52,068 bases of DNA from an uncultured Gammaproteobacteria bacterium (GTDB taxonomy: Bacteria; Pseudomonadota; Gammaproteobacteria; Pseudomonadales; Azotimanducaceae), in assembly GCA_913050035.1 (NCBI GenBank), contig CAJXAC010000008.1, positions 1-52,068 on the forward strand, read 5' to 3'. This document shows positions 34,434 to 43,746 of this stretch, in pieces; position 1 is the first letter of the stretch; every line of letters begins with the position of its first letter. The translations under genes and the position numbers were made by a program. The notes beneath the pieces are model-generated. The model did no database searches and was not told the origin of the DNA. It was given only the letters and a program-made list of their open reading frames with translations.

Positions 34434-35372
34434 ATGGCTGACATTGAAACCATTGCCGCATCGGTTGCATCACTGAAGGAAAACTTCGAGCAACACCGCT
34501 ACATATGCAGTAACGAAATCGCCACAGCTGTGTTTCTGGCCTACCAACTGCGTAAACCCGTACTGATCGAGGGTCCTCCGGGGGTGGGTAAGACCGAGTT
34601 GGCCAAAACCGCCGCCGAAATGTTCAGTCTGCCGCTCGTGCGCCTGCAGTGTTACGAAGGCCTGGACGAGTCAAAAGCCATCTACGAATGGAAATACGGT
34701 AAACAACTGCTGTATACCCAGGTACTGAAAGAAGCCTTGGATGAGGTGTTGCAGGGTGCAAAAGGTTTTGCCCAATCGGTCAGCAAGCTGCATGAATTTG
34801 GCGATATCTTTTTTTCCAACGAATTTTTAGAGCCACGTCCGCTGCTAAAAGCGTTGCGTGAGGAGAACGGCTGCGTTCTGCTGATCGATGAGATCGACAA
34901 GGCCGACCACGAGTTTGAATCTCTACTGCTGGAGATTCTCTCAGATTACCAGGTATCGATTCCCGAAATCGGCACCGTTAAAGCCGTTGCTGAACCGCCC
35001 ATAGTGTTCTTGACCTCAAATAATACGCGGGAAATTTCCGATGCACTTAAACGTCGCTGCTTACATCTTTATATCCCGTTCCCGGACGTCGAAGTGGAAA
35101 GCAAAATCATTGGTGCTCGTGTACCTGAAGTACCGCCGGAGCTACAGCGCCAGCTGGTCGAATTCATCCACGAACTGCGCAATTTAGACCTAAAGAAACT
35201 GCCCGCCATTTCCGAAACCATTGATTGGGCTCGGACCTTGGTATTACTCCACGCCGAAAGCCTCGAGCCACAATTGGTCAAGGACACATTGAATGTCATT
35301 CTTAAATTCCAAGAGGACATCGACAACGTGCAAAGCGAAGTGAATGCGCTTGCGGCAAAGATCACCAAATAA
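34434..35372 (+). CDS. MoxR-type AAA+ ATPase
   Basis: 312 residues from ATG 34434, preceded by GGGAGAAG. Walker A GPPGVGKT at 47-54, Walker B LLIDEIDK near 149-156, sensor LTSNNTREIS, then an arginine finger region. MoxR-class ATPases work with VWA proteins as chaperones that activate or insert metals into enzymes (CbbQ/CbbO, NorQ/NorD, CoxD/CoxE). The VWA partner follows in the next gene at a 12-base gap, and peptide-transporter genes come after. Confidence 0.92.
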   Translation: MADIETIAASVASLKENFEQHRYICSNEIATAVFLAYQLRKPVLIEGPPGVGKTELAKTAAEMFSLPLVRLQCYEGLDESKAIYEWKYGKQLLYTQVLKEALDEVLQGAKGFAQSVSKLHEFGDIFFSNEFLEPRPLLKALREENGCVLLIDEIDKADHEFESLLLEILSDYQVSIPEIGTVKAVAEPPIVFLTSNNTREISDALKRRCLHLYIPFPDVEVESKIIGARVPEVPPELQRQLVEFIHELRNLDLKKLPAISETIDWARTLVLLHAESLEPQLVKDTLNVILKFQEDIDNVQSEVNALAAKITK

Positions 35373-35384
35373 GACTCTGGTTCA

Positions 35385-36896
35385 GTGAACGCACAAACCA
35401 CAGACCGCACGATCAGCAACTTTATTCGCGCGTTGCGTAATGCCGACATTCGCGTGTCCACGGCCGAAACCCTGGATGCACTGAATGCCGTTGAGTTAGT
35501 GGGCTACGAAGATCGGGACTACCTAAAACGCACGCTGTCGCTAGTGCTACCAAAAACCGCAGACGAAAAAGTCACCTTCGACGCCTGCTTTGATCAATTC
35601 TTTGCCTTCCAAGATGTGCGCGGCGAAGCCGAGGCAGCGTTGGGCGATACTGGCGATGCCGATGATCAAGACAGCGAGGACGGTGGCGATGGCGAGGGCG
35701 GCGGCGCAGGCAGTGATCGTCAGGCCCAGCCCGGTGGTAAGGGCAAAAAGAATAAAAGCAAGAGCAAAAACAAGAACAATTTGTTTGAGGAAGAGGAAGA
35801 AGAAGACCTCGGTCCTGGCGAGATGACGGATCCCAGTTCGGCCCTGGGCAAATTGCTTATGGCTAATTCTCGGGTAGAACTGACCGTACAGATGTCAGCA
35901 GCTGGCGAGGCGGTAAATATTCGCGAAATCCAGATCTTTACCCAAAAAGGCCTGTACGCACGACGCATCATGGACCAGATGGGGTTAGCGGATCTGAACC
36001 AAGAAATCGCCGATCTGCGACAAGCCCCAGCGGTGCCCGCGAGACGCCTAGGACAGCAGCTTAAAGGGCGCCGCGACTTTTTGCGTGAACAAGTGCGCGA
36101 CTACGTAGAGCAACAGTTTCTCTTAAATGCTGATGTTTCCGGCAAGCGTTTGCGTGAAGAGCTTTTGCGCAAAGTGAAACTATCAAATGTGGAGCACCGA
36201 AACTTTCGGCTGATCCAAGAAATCGTCTACAAAATGGCGAAAAAGCTCAGCACCTTGCACAGTCGGCGCAAAAAAGTTTTTAAGCGCGGGCAACTGAACA
36301 TTTCTCGAACTTTACGCAACAATATGTCTTATGACGGTGCAATATTTAATCTGCACTGGAAATCGGTGAAAGTGGATCGACCAAAGGTCTTCGCGATCTG
36401 CGATGTTTCCGGCTCGGTAGCAAACTACGCGCGATTTATGTTGATGTTTTTATATAGCCTCGACGAAGTTATGCCAAAGGTACGGAGTTTCGCCTTTTCC
36501 TCTGACCTTGCCGAGGTTACTGAACTGTTTAACCGCAACAAGATCGAAGATGCCATAGCCAAAACTTTACGCGACTATAGCGGTGGCTCGACAGATTACG
36601 GTCAGGCCTTGTTAGATTTTAAAAAGCTGTGTCTAGACGATGTAGACAACCGTACGACGATCATCATTCTCGGTGATGCCCGCAATAACTTCGGTGAAGC
36701 ACATGCCGAAGTACTCAAGGAGTTATACGATCGCTCAAAACGAGTGATCTGGCTGAATCCTGAGGCGCGGTTGGCATGGAATACGGGTGACTCAGAGATG
36801 CGCAAATACGGCGCCTACTCACATCAGGTTGAAGAATGTAATTCGCTCATGCATCTTGAGCGTGTGGTCGGCAACCTACTGCGCCAAGTAAACTAA
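35385..36896 (+). CDS. VWA domain protein, CoxE-like partner of MoxR ATPase
   Basis: 503 residues. The N-terminal ~80 residues are helical; ~88-147 is a low-complexity linker, first acidic/glycine-rich, then lysine-rich, then a run of Glu. The VWA domain begins near 335 with the MIDAS motif D340VSGS and a later SGGSTDYGQAL. CoxE-like proteins pair with MoxR ATPases in assembling metal enzymes such as CO dehydrogenase; no such enzyme is encoded here, so the client is unknown. GTG start. Confidence 0.9.
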   Translation: MNAQTTDRTISNFIRALRNADIRVSTAETLDALNAVELVGYEDRDYLKRTLSLVLPKTADEKVTFDACFDQFFAFQDVRGEAEAALGDTGDADDQDSEDGGDGEGGGAGSDRQAQPGGKGKKNKSKSKNKNNLFEEEEEEDLGPGEMTDPSSALGKLLMANSRVELTVQMSAAGEAVNIREIQIFTQKGLYARRIMDQMGLADLNQEIADLRQAPAVPARRLGQQLKGRRDFLREQVRDYVEQQFLLNADVSGKRLREELLRKVKLSNVEHRNFRLIQEIVYKMAKKLSTLHSRRKKVFKRGQLNISRTLRNNMSYDGAIFNLHWKSVKVDRPKVFAICDVSGSVANYARFMLMFLYSLDEVMPKVRSFAFSSDLAEVTELFNRNKIEDAIAKTLRDYSGGSTDYGQALLDFKKLCLDDVDNRTTIIILGDARNNFGEAHAEVLKELYDRSKRVIWLNPEARLAWNTGDSEMRKYGAYSHQVEECNSLMHLERVVGNLLRQVN

Positions 36897-36924
36897 GTTT
36901 TTACGGTATTCGATAACACAACTT

Positions 36925-38664
36925 ATGAGTATTGCTGAACCGCATTCCGAATCTAGCAGCAACGGCCATTCGAGCGCTGCAAGTGCGCTGTCCAGCGCAG
37001 CGCTGCGGCAACTCATTATATATTTTGGCGCCGCCATTGCAGGCTGCACGCTGCTGATGTTCGCCTTGCACTATCTTGCTAGTGCATTTTCATCCGGCAG
37101 CACCACAGCTATCGCCGTAGACCCCGAAAACAACAGCATTTCGATCTACTTAAAAGAAGAGCCACCTAGCCTCAACAGCACCATCACTACGGACTCGGTC
37201 TCGGGCATGGTACTAAACCATGTTATGGAGGGGCTGCTGCGCATGAGCGTGGACGATAAATTAGAGGCCGGAATAGCAGAACGTTGGGAGGTTACACCAA
37301 CTCATGCCACTTTCTGGCTGCGCGACAATGCTCTGTGGAGCGACGGCCAACCCATCACTGCTGCAGACTTTATTTTCTCTTGGACCACCGCCCTTCGCCC
37401 CGAAACCGCATCTGAGTACGCATTTCTCCTGTATTCAATAAAAAACGGACGCGCAGTCAACGAGGGCACCATGCCTGCTGAGGCCTTAGGTGTCAGCGCA
37501 CCAGATCCGCACACGCTGGTTGTGGAACTGGAGCAGCCCATGGCGTTCTTTGACAAAACCGTGGTATTCCCAACGTTTTTCCCCATCCGCGAGGATTTCT
37601 ATAACGCCACCAACGGCCGTTTTGGCGCAGACGCTCACGAACTTTTATTCAGTGGGCCGTTCAAGCTCACCAGTTGGGTGCATGGCTCCAGTCTATTGTT
37701 TGAGAAAAACCCTAACTATTGGGATAAAGATCGCATCAAACTCGATCAAATCAATGTTGCCTACATTACCCAAGACGCAAACGCCGCAATTAATTTTTTC
37801 AAAGACGGCAAAGTTGCCTTCACCACTCTCGGTGCCGAAAACTTAATCGAGGCCCAGCGTCAGGGCTGGCCCATTAAACGCAATCAAGACGGCACGTTGT
37901 TCTTTTTAGAGTTCAACCACCGCGATGAACGACTGACCCGCAACTGGAACCTTCGACGCGCGATGCAGTTGGTTTTAGATATGGATGAGTTGGTTTATAA
38001 GGTCACAAAACTACCTGGGTTTAAACCAGGCGTTTCAATATTCCCCGAGTGGCTTATGGGCACCAATGCGCCTTTGCGCGAAGAATATCCACCGCCCCAG
38101 TTACGCCTCGATACCGCCAAAGCACGAGAACATCTGGCTTTGGCCAAAGAAGAACTGGGCTTAGACGAGTGGCCGCCCATCGTACTGCTTACCAGCGACA
38201 GCCCAGTCTCTAACATTCAGTCCGAGTGGGTACAAGAAGCACTCAAAAGCAAGCTCGGTCTGACCATAAAAATCGATAAACAGATTTTTAAGCAGCGTTT
38301 AGCAAAGATGACCGCGGGAGAATTTGACATTCTGTTAGCGGGTTGGGGGCCGGACTATAACGATCCTCTGACCTTTGGCGATCTGTTCGCATCCTGGAAC
38401 CTGAACAATCGAGGTCGCTACATGAGCGACGAAAACGACCGGCTGGTGCGCGAAGCTCAAGGGTCAACGGATACCAAAACTCGTATGGATGCGTTTGGAA
38501 AAATACAGCATGTGCTGTTTGACGATGTCGCACTGCTGCCTATGTTCGAGCGCGGAGTGACCTACGCGGTCCACCCACAACTGAAGGGTCTGAAGCGTCG
38601 TGTAATCGGTGCTGATACCGACTATACCAATGCATACATTGACACTAGTGCAGGAGGTCAATAG
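36925..38664 (+). CDS. Oligopeptide ABC transporter substrate-binding protein (family 5), membrane-anchored
   Basis: 579 residues. Solute-binding family 5 features: VMEGLLRMSVDDKLEAGIAERWEV, LRDNALWSDGQPITAADFIFSW and FDILLAGWGPDYNDPLTFGD. The N-terminus is unusual: ~36 polar residues precede a hydrophobic stretch (~30-53) with an IAGC in its middle. Since the Cys is central, a transmembrane anchor is more likely than lipoprotein cleavage. First gene of the transporter part, 28 bases after the VWA gene. Confidence 0.9.
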   Translation: MSIAEPHSESSSNGHSSAASALSSAALRQLIIYFGAAIAGCTLLMFALHYLASAFSSGSTTAIAVDPENNSISIYLKEEPPSLNSTITTDSVSGMVLNHVMEGLLRMSVDDKLEAGIAERWEVTPTHATFWLRDNALWSDGQPITAADFIFSWTTALRPETASEYAFLLYSIKNGRAVNEGTMPAEALGVSAPDPHTLVVELEQPMAFFDKTVVFPTFFPIREDFYNATNGRFGADAHELLFSGPFKLTSWVHGSSLLFEKNPNYWDKDRIKLDQINVAYITQDANAAINFFKDGKVAFTTLGAENLIEAQRQGWPIKRNQDGTLFFLEFNHRDERLTRNWNLRRAMQLVLDMDELVYKVTKLPGFKPGVSIFPEWLMGTNAPLREEYPPPQLRLDTAKAREHLALAKEELGLDEWPPIVLLTSDSPVSNIQSEWVQEALKSKLGLTIKIDKQIFKQRLAKMTAGEFDILLAGWGPDYNDPLTFGDLFASWNLNNRGRYMSDENDRLVREAQGSTDTKTRMDAFGKIQHVLFDDVALLPMFERGVTYAVHPQLKGLKRRVIGADTDYTNAYIDTSAGGQ

Positions 38665-38666
38665 TT

Positions 38667-39599
38667 ATGTGGCGCTATATGTTGAAACGGCTTGCACTCA
38701 GCGTAGTGACCATATGGTTTATCGCAACCGCGACGTTTTTTGGCATGCACGCAGTACCGGGCGATCCGCTAACCAGCGACAAGGCCACTAGCGCAAAGAT
38801 TCGCGCCAACTTAGAAGCCAAATACGGGCTAGATAAACCCCTGACAACCCAGTATCTAGTGTTCTTACGCAACCTTAGCCAAGGTGATTTGGGTATCTCG
38901 TTTACCCAAGAAAACCGCCGCGTAAATGACATCATCCGCGAGCACTTCCCAGTGTCTGCGACTTTAGGCATCTTGGCAGTGGTTTTTGCCGGTCTCGGCG
39001 GTGTTCTTTGGGGTGCCTTAACCGCCCTGTATCGCAACCGCTTACCCGATACCATCATCATGTTTTTAGTCATCCTCGGCATATCCGTGCCGAGTTTTGT
39101 CATCGCCGCTATCGGCCAGTTGTCGCTGGTAAATCTGAACAACCTTGCGGGCACATCGATCTTGCCGGTAGGCGGCTGGGGCACAGTCCAGCATATGATT
39201 TTACCAGCCATGGTGTTGGGGCTTTCGACTATGGCGTATCTAACCCGCCTGATGCGCTCGTCAATGCTGGAGATCGTTAATTCCGACTACATCCGCACCG
39301 CTAATGCTAAGGGCCTGCCCAGTACTCAGGTATTCAGCCGCCATCAGCTACCTAATGCGGTTTTGCCGGTAGTAACCGTTCTCGGCCCAGCCATAGCCAG
39401 CATCACTACTGGCGGCTTCGTGGTGGAAATCGTTTTTGCGATTCCAGGTTTGGGCCGGTACTTCGTCCAGGCTGTGCAACAACTGGACTACACGGTAATT
39501 ATGGGCACCACGGTCTTCTTCGGCGCCTTTCTGGTATTTATGGTTATCGTGGTCGATCTGTTTTACGGCTGGATTGACCCACGGGTGAGGCTCGACTGA
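38667..39599 (+). CDS. Peptide ABC transporter permease, OppB/DppB type
   Basis: 310 residues, six hydrophobic segments. The N-terminus MLKRLALSVVTIWFIATATFF and the cytoplasmic loop ANAKGLPSTQVFSRHQLPNAVLPV (EAA-type loop contacting the ATPase) are those of OppB-family permeases. It starts two bases after the binding-protein gene and overlaps the next permease by one base (TGATG), so the subunits are translationally coupled. Confidence 0.93.
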   Translation: MWRYMLKRLALSVVTIWFIATATFFGMHAVPGDPLTSDKATSAKIRANLEAKYGLDKPLTTQYLVFLRNLSQGDLGISFTQENRRVNDIIREHFPVSATLGILAVVFAGLGGVLWGALTALYRNRLPDTIIMFLVILGISVPSFVIAAIGQLSLVNLNNLAGTSILPVGGWGTVQHMILPAMVLGLSTMAYLTRLMRSSMLEIVNSDYIRTANAKGLPSTQVFSRHQLPNAVLPVVTVLGPAIASITTGGFVVEIVFAIPGLGRYFVQAVQQLDYTVIMGTTVFFGAFLVFMVIVVDLFYGWIDPRVRLD

Positions 39600-40972
39600 T
39601 GCGCGCAGCAGATGCATTCACACCCCTAGCACAGGATCAAGCGGCCGCAATAAGTAGCCGTCCGTCGCTGTCCTATTGGCAGGACGCATGGAGGCGTCTG
39701 CAACAAAACAAACGCGCCATTTTTTCCCTGTATTTAATAATCGGCTTGCTCGCCTTTACCTTCATCGGCCCCATGATCTGGACCGTTGATCCGTCATCCC
39801 AAGATGTCGACCAAATTAGCATCGCGCCGGGTGCCGATCGCTCCGCCATATTAGTGAAGGACTATGAGCCGTGGTACGGCGAGCTTAGCGAAGACTTTGT
39901 GGCAAATGATAATGCAGTAGGCCTGACATTTGCCGTGGCGCCTTCTACCCAATCCGTGCGCTTAAGCTGGCAAGCTCAGGGCGAGCGCGCTGCCGGTGGT
40001 TATCGTATTTACCGTAACTTATTCCCAATCACCGCCGGCCGCTCCTTGGGGTTGCCGCTTGCTGAAACTCAAAGCCTGTACTTCGAAGACCGCCTTGATC
40101 TGCGCCCCATTGATTACTACTACTCTGTAGTGGCACTGAACAAGCGCGGCGAAGACAGCGACTTGGTAGCAACCTTAAGCACCACCGTAACCAGAGTGAT
40201 CACGCGTCGCGAGGCTGAGAGACGCGGCCTACTGGGCGCCGCTGAGCAAGTGGCTTATGGCCACGAATTCCAGCTTAAACTGCATCCATTGGGCACCGAC
40301 TATCTCGGTCGCGACATGCTCTCTCGACTCATGCACGGCGCTCGCGTATCCCTGTTTATCGGTCTGTTTGCGCCGATTCTGTATATTCTATTTGGTGTCT
40401 TGTATGGCAGCGTAGCCGGATTTGTTGGTGGTTTGACCGATCAATTGATGATGCGCTTTGCCGACTTCGTAGTCGCCCTGCCGTTCCTACTCTTTATGAT
40501 TCTGTTCAAAGTGATATTCGGTATCGGCCCGGGCGAGAGCGGCATAATGCCGATGCTGGTAGCGATGGTGGTATTACTTTGGCCGGCTGCGGCCCGGCTA
40601 GTGCGCGGCCAAGTGCTACAAATTCGTGAGGAAGGCTACATTGGCGCATCGCGTCTACTGGGTGCAAAAACCCCCTATCTGCTATTACGTCATATGATTC
40701 CTAATACCATGGGCGTTATCCTCGTTACCGTCACCTTTGCAGTACCCAGCGCCATCTTTACTGAAGCCTTTCTATCCTTCATCGGCATGGGCGTGGCGCC
40801 ACCGACTCCGTCTTGGGGATCCATGTGTAACGAGGGCATCAAGACAATGCTTACGCATCCCCATGAACTGATTTTCCCTGCACTGTTTATCAGCGTAACA
40901 GTGTTGGCTTTTAACTTGCTTGGCGATGGCCTGCGCGACGCGCTCGACGCACGCATGCGCAACCGCGAATAG
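39599..40972 (+). CDS. Peptide ABC transporter permease, OppC type with fibronectin-III-like insertion
   Basis: 457 residues, about 150 more than OppC. Residues 1-60 hold the usual N-terminal tail and first helix, and from 228 the standard sequence resumes (HPLGTDYLGRDMLSRLMHGAR). Between them, ~70-222, is an extra periplasmic segment; ~115-200 reads as a fibronectin type III-like fold (VRLSWQ, GGYRIYRN, YFEDR, YYYSVVALNKRGEDS). The EAA-type loop GASRLLGAKTPYLLLRHMIPNTMG is intact, so the permease should be active. The insert may bind the anchored binding protein or peptide. Confidence 0.92.
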   Translation: MRAADAFTPLAQDQAAAISSRPSLSYWQDAWRRLQQNKRAIFSLYLIIGLLAFTFIGPMIWTVDPSSQDVDQISIAPGADRSAILVKDYEPWYGELSEDFVANDNAVGLTFAVAPSTQSVRLSWQAQGERAAGGYRIYRNLFPITAGRSLGLPLAETQSLYFEDRLDLRPIDYYYSVVALNKRGEDSDLVATLSTTVTRVITRREAERRGLLGAAEQVAYGHEFQLKLHPLGTDYLGRDMLSRLMHGARVSLFIGLFAPILYILFGVLYGSVAGFVGGLTDQLMMRFADFVVALPFLLFMILFKVIFGIGPGESGIMPMLVAMVVLLWPAAARLVRGQVLQIREEGYIGASRLLGAKTPYLLLRHMIPNTMGVILVTVTFAVPSAIFTEAFLSFIGMGVAPPTPSWGSMCNEGIKTMLTHPHELIFPALFISVTVLAFNLLGDGLRDALDARMRNRE

Positions 40973-40984
40973 AGAGAATGCACT

Positions 40985-42010
40985 ATGTCTGACACGCTGA
41001 TGAGCGTTAATGATCTCCACGTAGAATTCGACACCTATGGCGGCATCGTTAAAGCCGTACGTGGTGTGAGTTTTGACGTGCGCCTAGGCCAGACCCTAGC
41101 CATTGTCGGCGAGTCCGGCTGCGGCAAATCAGTAACAGTACAAAGTCTCATGGGCTTGATACCCATGCCGCCAGGGCGCATTACCCAAGGCACGGCGACC
41201 CTAAACGAACATGACATCCTCGGCACCAAGGTCATCGGCGGTAACGATATTCGCGGCGATCAGGTAAGCATGATCTTCCAAGATCCCATGACCTCACTAA
41301 ACCCAACCATGAACATCGGTAACCAAATTGCCGAAACCCTGCAAGTGCATAGAGGCTATAGCCATCGCGATGCATTCAAACGCGCAGTAGAACTGCTGGA
41401 ACTGACGAAAATTCCCGAAGCCGCAAAACGCGCGAAACAGTACCCGTTCGAATTTTCAGGGGGCATGTTACAACGCGCGATGATCGCCATGGCCATCGCC
41501 TGCGAACCCGCGGTGCTGATTGCAGACGAACCCACTACCGCCCTGGATGTAACCATCCAAGCGCAAATTCTCGACTTGCTCAACGACCTGCAACAAGAAA
41601 CCCAAATGTCGATCATATTAATTACCCACGACCTCGGCGTAGTCGCGCGGATGGCCGATGAAGTAATGGTGATGTACGCCGGCCAGGTGGTCGAACATGG
41701 CAGCGTTGACGATGTATTTTATCGCTCAGCGCACCCATACACTCTGGGGCTGCGTGGTGCCATGCCCTCCAACAGACGCAGCGCAAGCCAGACTCTGGTA
41801 CCCATTGACGGTTCACCACCAGATCTATTTCAACCGCCCCAAGGCTGTGGCTACTGCGCGCGCTGTCCCCACGCCATGAAAATTTGCGGCACTGAGCCTC
41901 CGAGCACCACTACGGTTAATAGTAACCATTGGTCGCGCTGCTGGCTCCATGACAACGAGAATCCCAACAGACCAGAAACTCTGTACTTTGCAGCGGGAGC
42001 TGAGCGTTGA
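40985..42010 (+). CDS. Peptide ABC transporter ATPase, OppD/DppD type
   Basis: 341 residues. Walker A GESGCGKS, Q-loop FQDPMTSLNP, signature FSGGMLQRAMIAMAIA, Walker B LIADEPTTALDV and H-loop LITHDLGVVARM are all intact. The C-terminal Cys-rich tail (GYCARCPHAMKICG and a later C) is the OppD-type [4Fe-4S]-like element. It shares four bases with the following OppF-type gene. Confidence 0.94.
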   Translation: MSDTLMSVNDLHVEFDTYGGIVKAVRGVSFDVRLGQTLAIVGESGCGKSVTVQSLMGLIPMPPGRITQGTATLNEHDILGTKVIGGNDIRGDQVSMIFQDPMTSLNPTMNIGNQIAETLQVHRGYSHRDAFKRAVELLELTKIPEAAKRAKQYPFEFSGGMLQRAMIAMAIACEPAVLIADEPTTALDVTIQAQILDLLNDLQQETQMSIILITHDLGVVARMADEVMVMYAGQVVEHGSVDDVFYRSAHPYTLGLRGAMPSNRRSASQTLVPIDGSPPDLFQPPQGCGYCARCPHAMKICGTEPPSTTTVNSNHWSRCWLHDNENPNRPETLYFAAGAER

Positions 42011-42984
42011 ACAATCTCGTAGAAATCGACCAGTTGGTAAAATACTTTGACCTCGGTCGCCAGCAGCGGGTACACGCAGTCGACCATGTCAGCCTTAACA
42101 TTGGCGAACGAGAGATCGTGGGCTTGGTCGGTGAGAGTGGATCTGGCAAATCCACCCTCGGTAAAACCCTCCTTGGCCTGCACGACAAAACCGCCGGACA
42201 GGTGACCTTTCGTGGCGAAGTGATGCCCAAAGCCTACTCAGCTAAGGATTTCGCCCGCTACTCACCGCATATGCAAATGATCTTTCAAGATCCCTACTCA
42301 TCGCTCAATCCGCGTATGACCGTCGGGGAAATCATTGCCGAGGGCCTACGCTTGCATCACAAACTGAGCAACACCGAGACTCAGGATGAAGTTGCCAGAT
42401 GGCTCGAGCAAGTGGGCCTGCATCCAGATCATAGATCTCGCTATCCTCACGAATTTTCCGGCGGCCAACGTCAGCGCATCGGGATTGCGCGGGCACTCAT
42501 ATTGCAACCCGAATTTGTGGTGTGCGACGAACCCATTTCCGCGTTAGATGTCTCCGTTCAAGCTCAGGTGATTAATCTACTCGGCGACCTTAAGGCGAGT
42601 ATGGGACTGACCCTTTTGTTCATCGCTCATGATCTGTCCATGGTGCGCTACATTAGTGATCGCATGGCGGTTATGTATTTGGGTGGCCTAGTAGAAATTG
42701 GTACCGCGGACGACGTGTTTTTTGAACCCAAACACCCCTATACCCAGACCCTCATTGCATCCAATCCAGAGGCTGATCCGCAAAGCGAGCGCGAACGCGC
42801 CTCAACAAATATCCAGGGAGAAATTCCCTCGCCGGTAAATGTGCCCGCGGGGTGTCGTTTCGCTAACCGCTGCCCGCAAGCTCAGTCAGAGTGCCATCAC
42901 ATCACACCAAAGCTATTGCCTATTGGTGACGGAAATAATCCACGCAGCGTGGCCTGCCACTTATTCCATCCAGCCGAGGCTTAA
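42007..42984 (+). CDS. Peptide ABC transporter ATPase, OppF/DppF type
   Basis: 325 residues from a TTG start overlapping the OppD-type stop (TTGA). Walker A GESGSGKST, Q-loop FQDPYSSLNP, signature FSGGQRQRIGIARAL, Walker B VVCDEPISALDVS and the C-terminal CRFANRCPQAQSEC region are present. It completes the five-subunit importer. Last gene of the long operon that begins at the MoxR gene; spacing never exceeds 28 bases. Confidence 0.94.
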   Translation: MNNLVEIDQLVKYFDLGRQQRVHAVDHVSLNIGEREIVGLVGESGSGKSTLGKTLLGLHDKTAGQVTFRGEVMPKAYSAKDFARYSPHMQMIFQDPYSSLNPRMTVGEIIAEGLRLHHKLSNTETQDEVARWLEQVGLHPDHRSRYPHEFSGGQRQRIGIARALILQPEFVVCDEPISALDVSVQAQVINLLGDLKASMGLTLLFIAHDLSMVRYISDRMAVMYLGGLVEIGTADDVFFEPKHPYTQTLIASNPEADPQSERERASTNIQGEIPSPVNVPAGCRFANRCPQAQSECHHITPKLLPIGDGNNPRSVACHLFHPAEA

Positions 42985-43082
42985 AATACGGCGGCGCAAC
43001 GCCACTGCAATCAGGCAGTAACGACGCCAGTGACATTCTCCAATAGCCGGAGCAAATAGCAGCCGCGCAAATTTTTTTGGCG

Positions 43083-43118
43083 CAAAAAAAACCCGCTGAC
43101 GCAATGTGCCAACGGGTT
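43083..43118 (-). terminator. Intrinsic terminator after the RRM gene
   Basis: On the minus strand a stem AACCCG...CGGGTT extended by further pairs (about eleven in all) is followed by eight T (A run at 43083-43090 on the plus strand). It lies ~65 bases past the RRM stop codon. It could also stop the peptide-transporter operon from the other side only weakly, since no T run follows on the plus strand. Confidence 0.8.
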
Positions 43119-43180
43119 CTTGCTAGCAATACTGACAGCGCGCTGTATAAACCCGCAGTCTGGTATTGGCCAGTCGATGC

Positions 43181-43468
43181 CTAAAAGCGTCGACCACCGC
43201 CGCCACCTGGACGACCGCCGCCAGAACGCTCTTTGCTTTGAGCCTCATTTACGCGCAGTGCTCGTCCTTTGAAATCTTGACCGTTAAGAGCTTCGATCGC
43301 GGCATCAGCGCCGTCTTCCATCTCAACAAATCCGAATCCTCGTGAACGACCAGTTTCGCGATCAGTAATAACCGTCGCAGATGCCACACTGCCGTGCTCT
43401 GAGAACAGAGATTGCAGATCTTCGTCAGCAACCGCCCAAGCCAGGTTACCTACATATAGTTTCTTCAC
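43181..43468 (-). CDS. RRM-type RNA-binding protein with glycine-rich tail
   Basis: 95 residues from GTG 43468, which places the start at VKKLYVGNL as in other bacterial RRM proteins; the frame extends upstream to 43543 without similarity. RNP2 LYVGNL is at 4-9 and RNP1 RGFGFVEM near 43-50; the tail is Gly/Arg-rich (RPGGGGGRRF). Such proteins bind single-stranded RNA and are often cold-induced. The 278 bases to the next gene contain a long leader with no firm promoter (TTGTTC/AATAGT is a weak guess), which fits post-transcriptional control. Confidence 0.88.
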   Translation of the reverse strand: MKKLYVGNLAWAVADEDLQSLFSEHGSVASATVITDRETGRSRGFGFVEMEDGADAAIEALNGQDFKGRALRVNEAQSKERSGGGRPGGGGGRRF

Positions 43469-43746
43469 AGCTCTTTTTGCTCCTTTACTTTTTACGTTTG
43501 ATAAGCGCTGAGTTTCTCCCTTTGGAGTCCTTCGACCAATCAAACCTAAGACTTTGACGAATCACACCTCAGACATCGCTGTCCGGGGCAGATTTCTCTA
43601 TCGAGTCCAACAACTAACACACTATTCGTGAGCCAGAAAAAGGAACAATCGGGCGACCATGAGAAGGGTACGGGAACGTTGACTAAGGAACAATGGGTAT
43701 TTTATTAAGTTTTATTTGACCCAAGTAGGGAAAAAGCGTAACAAAT

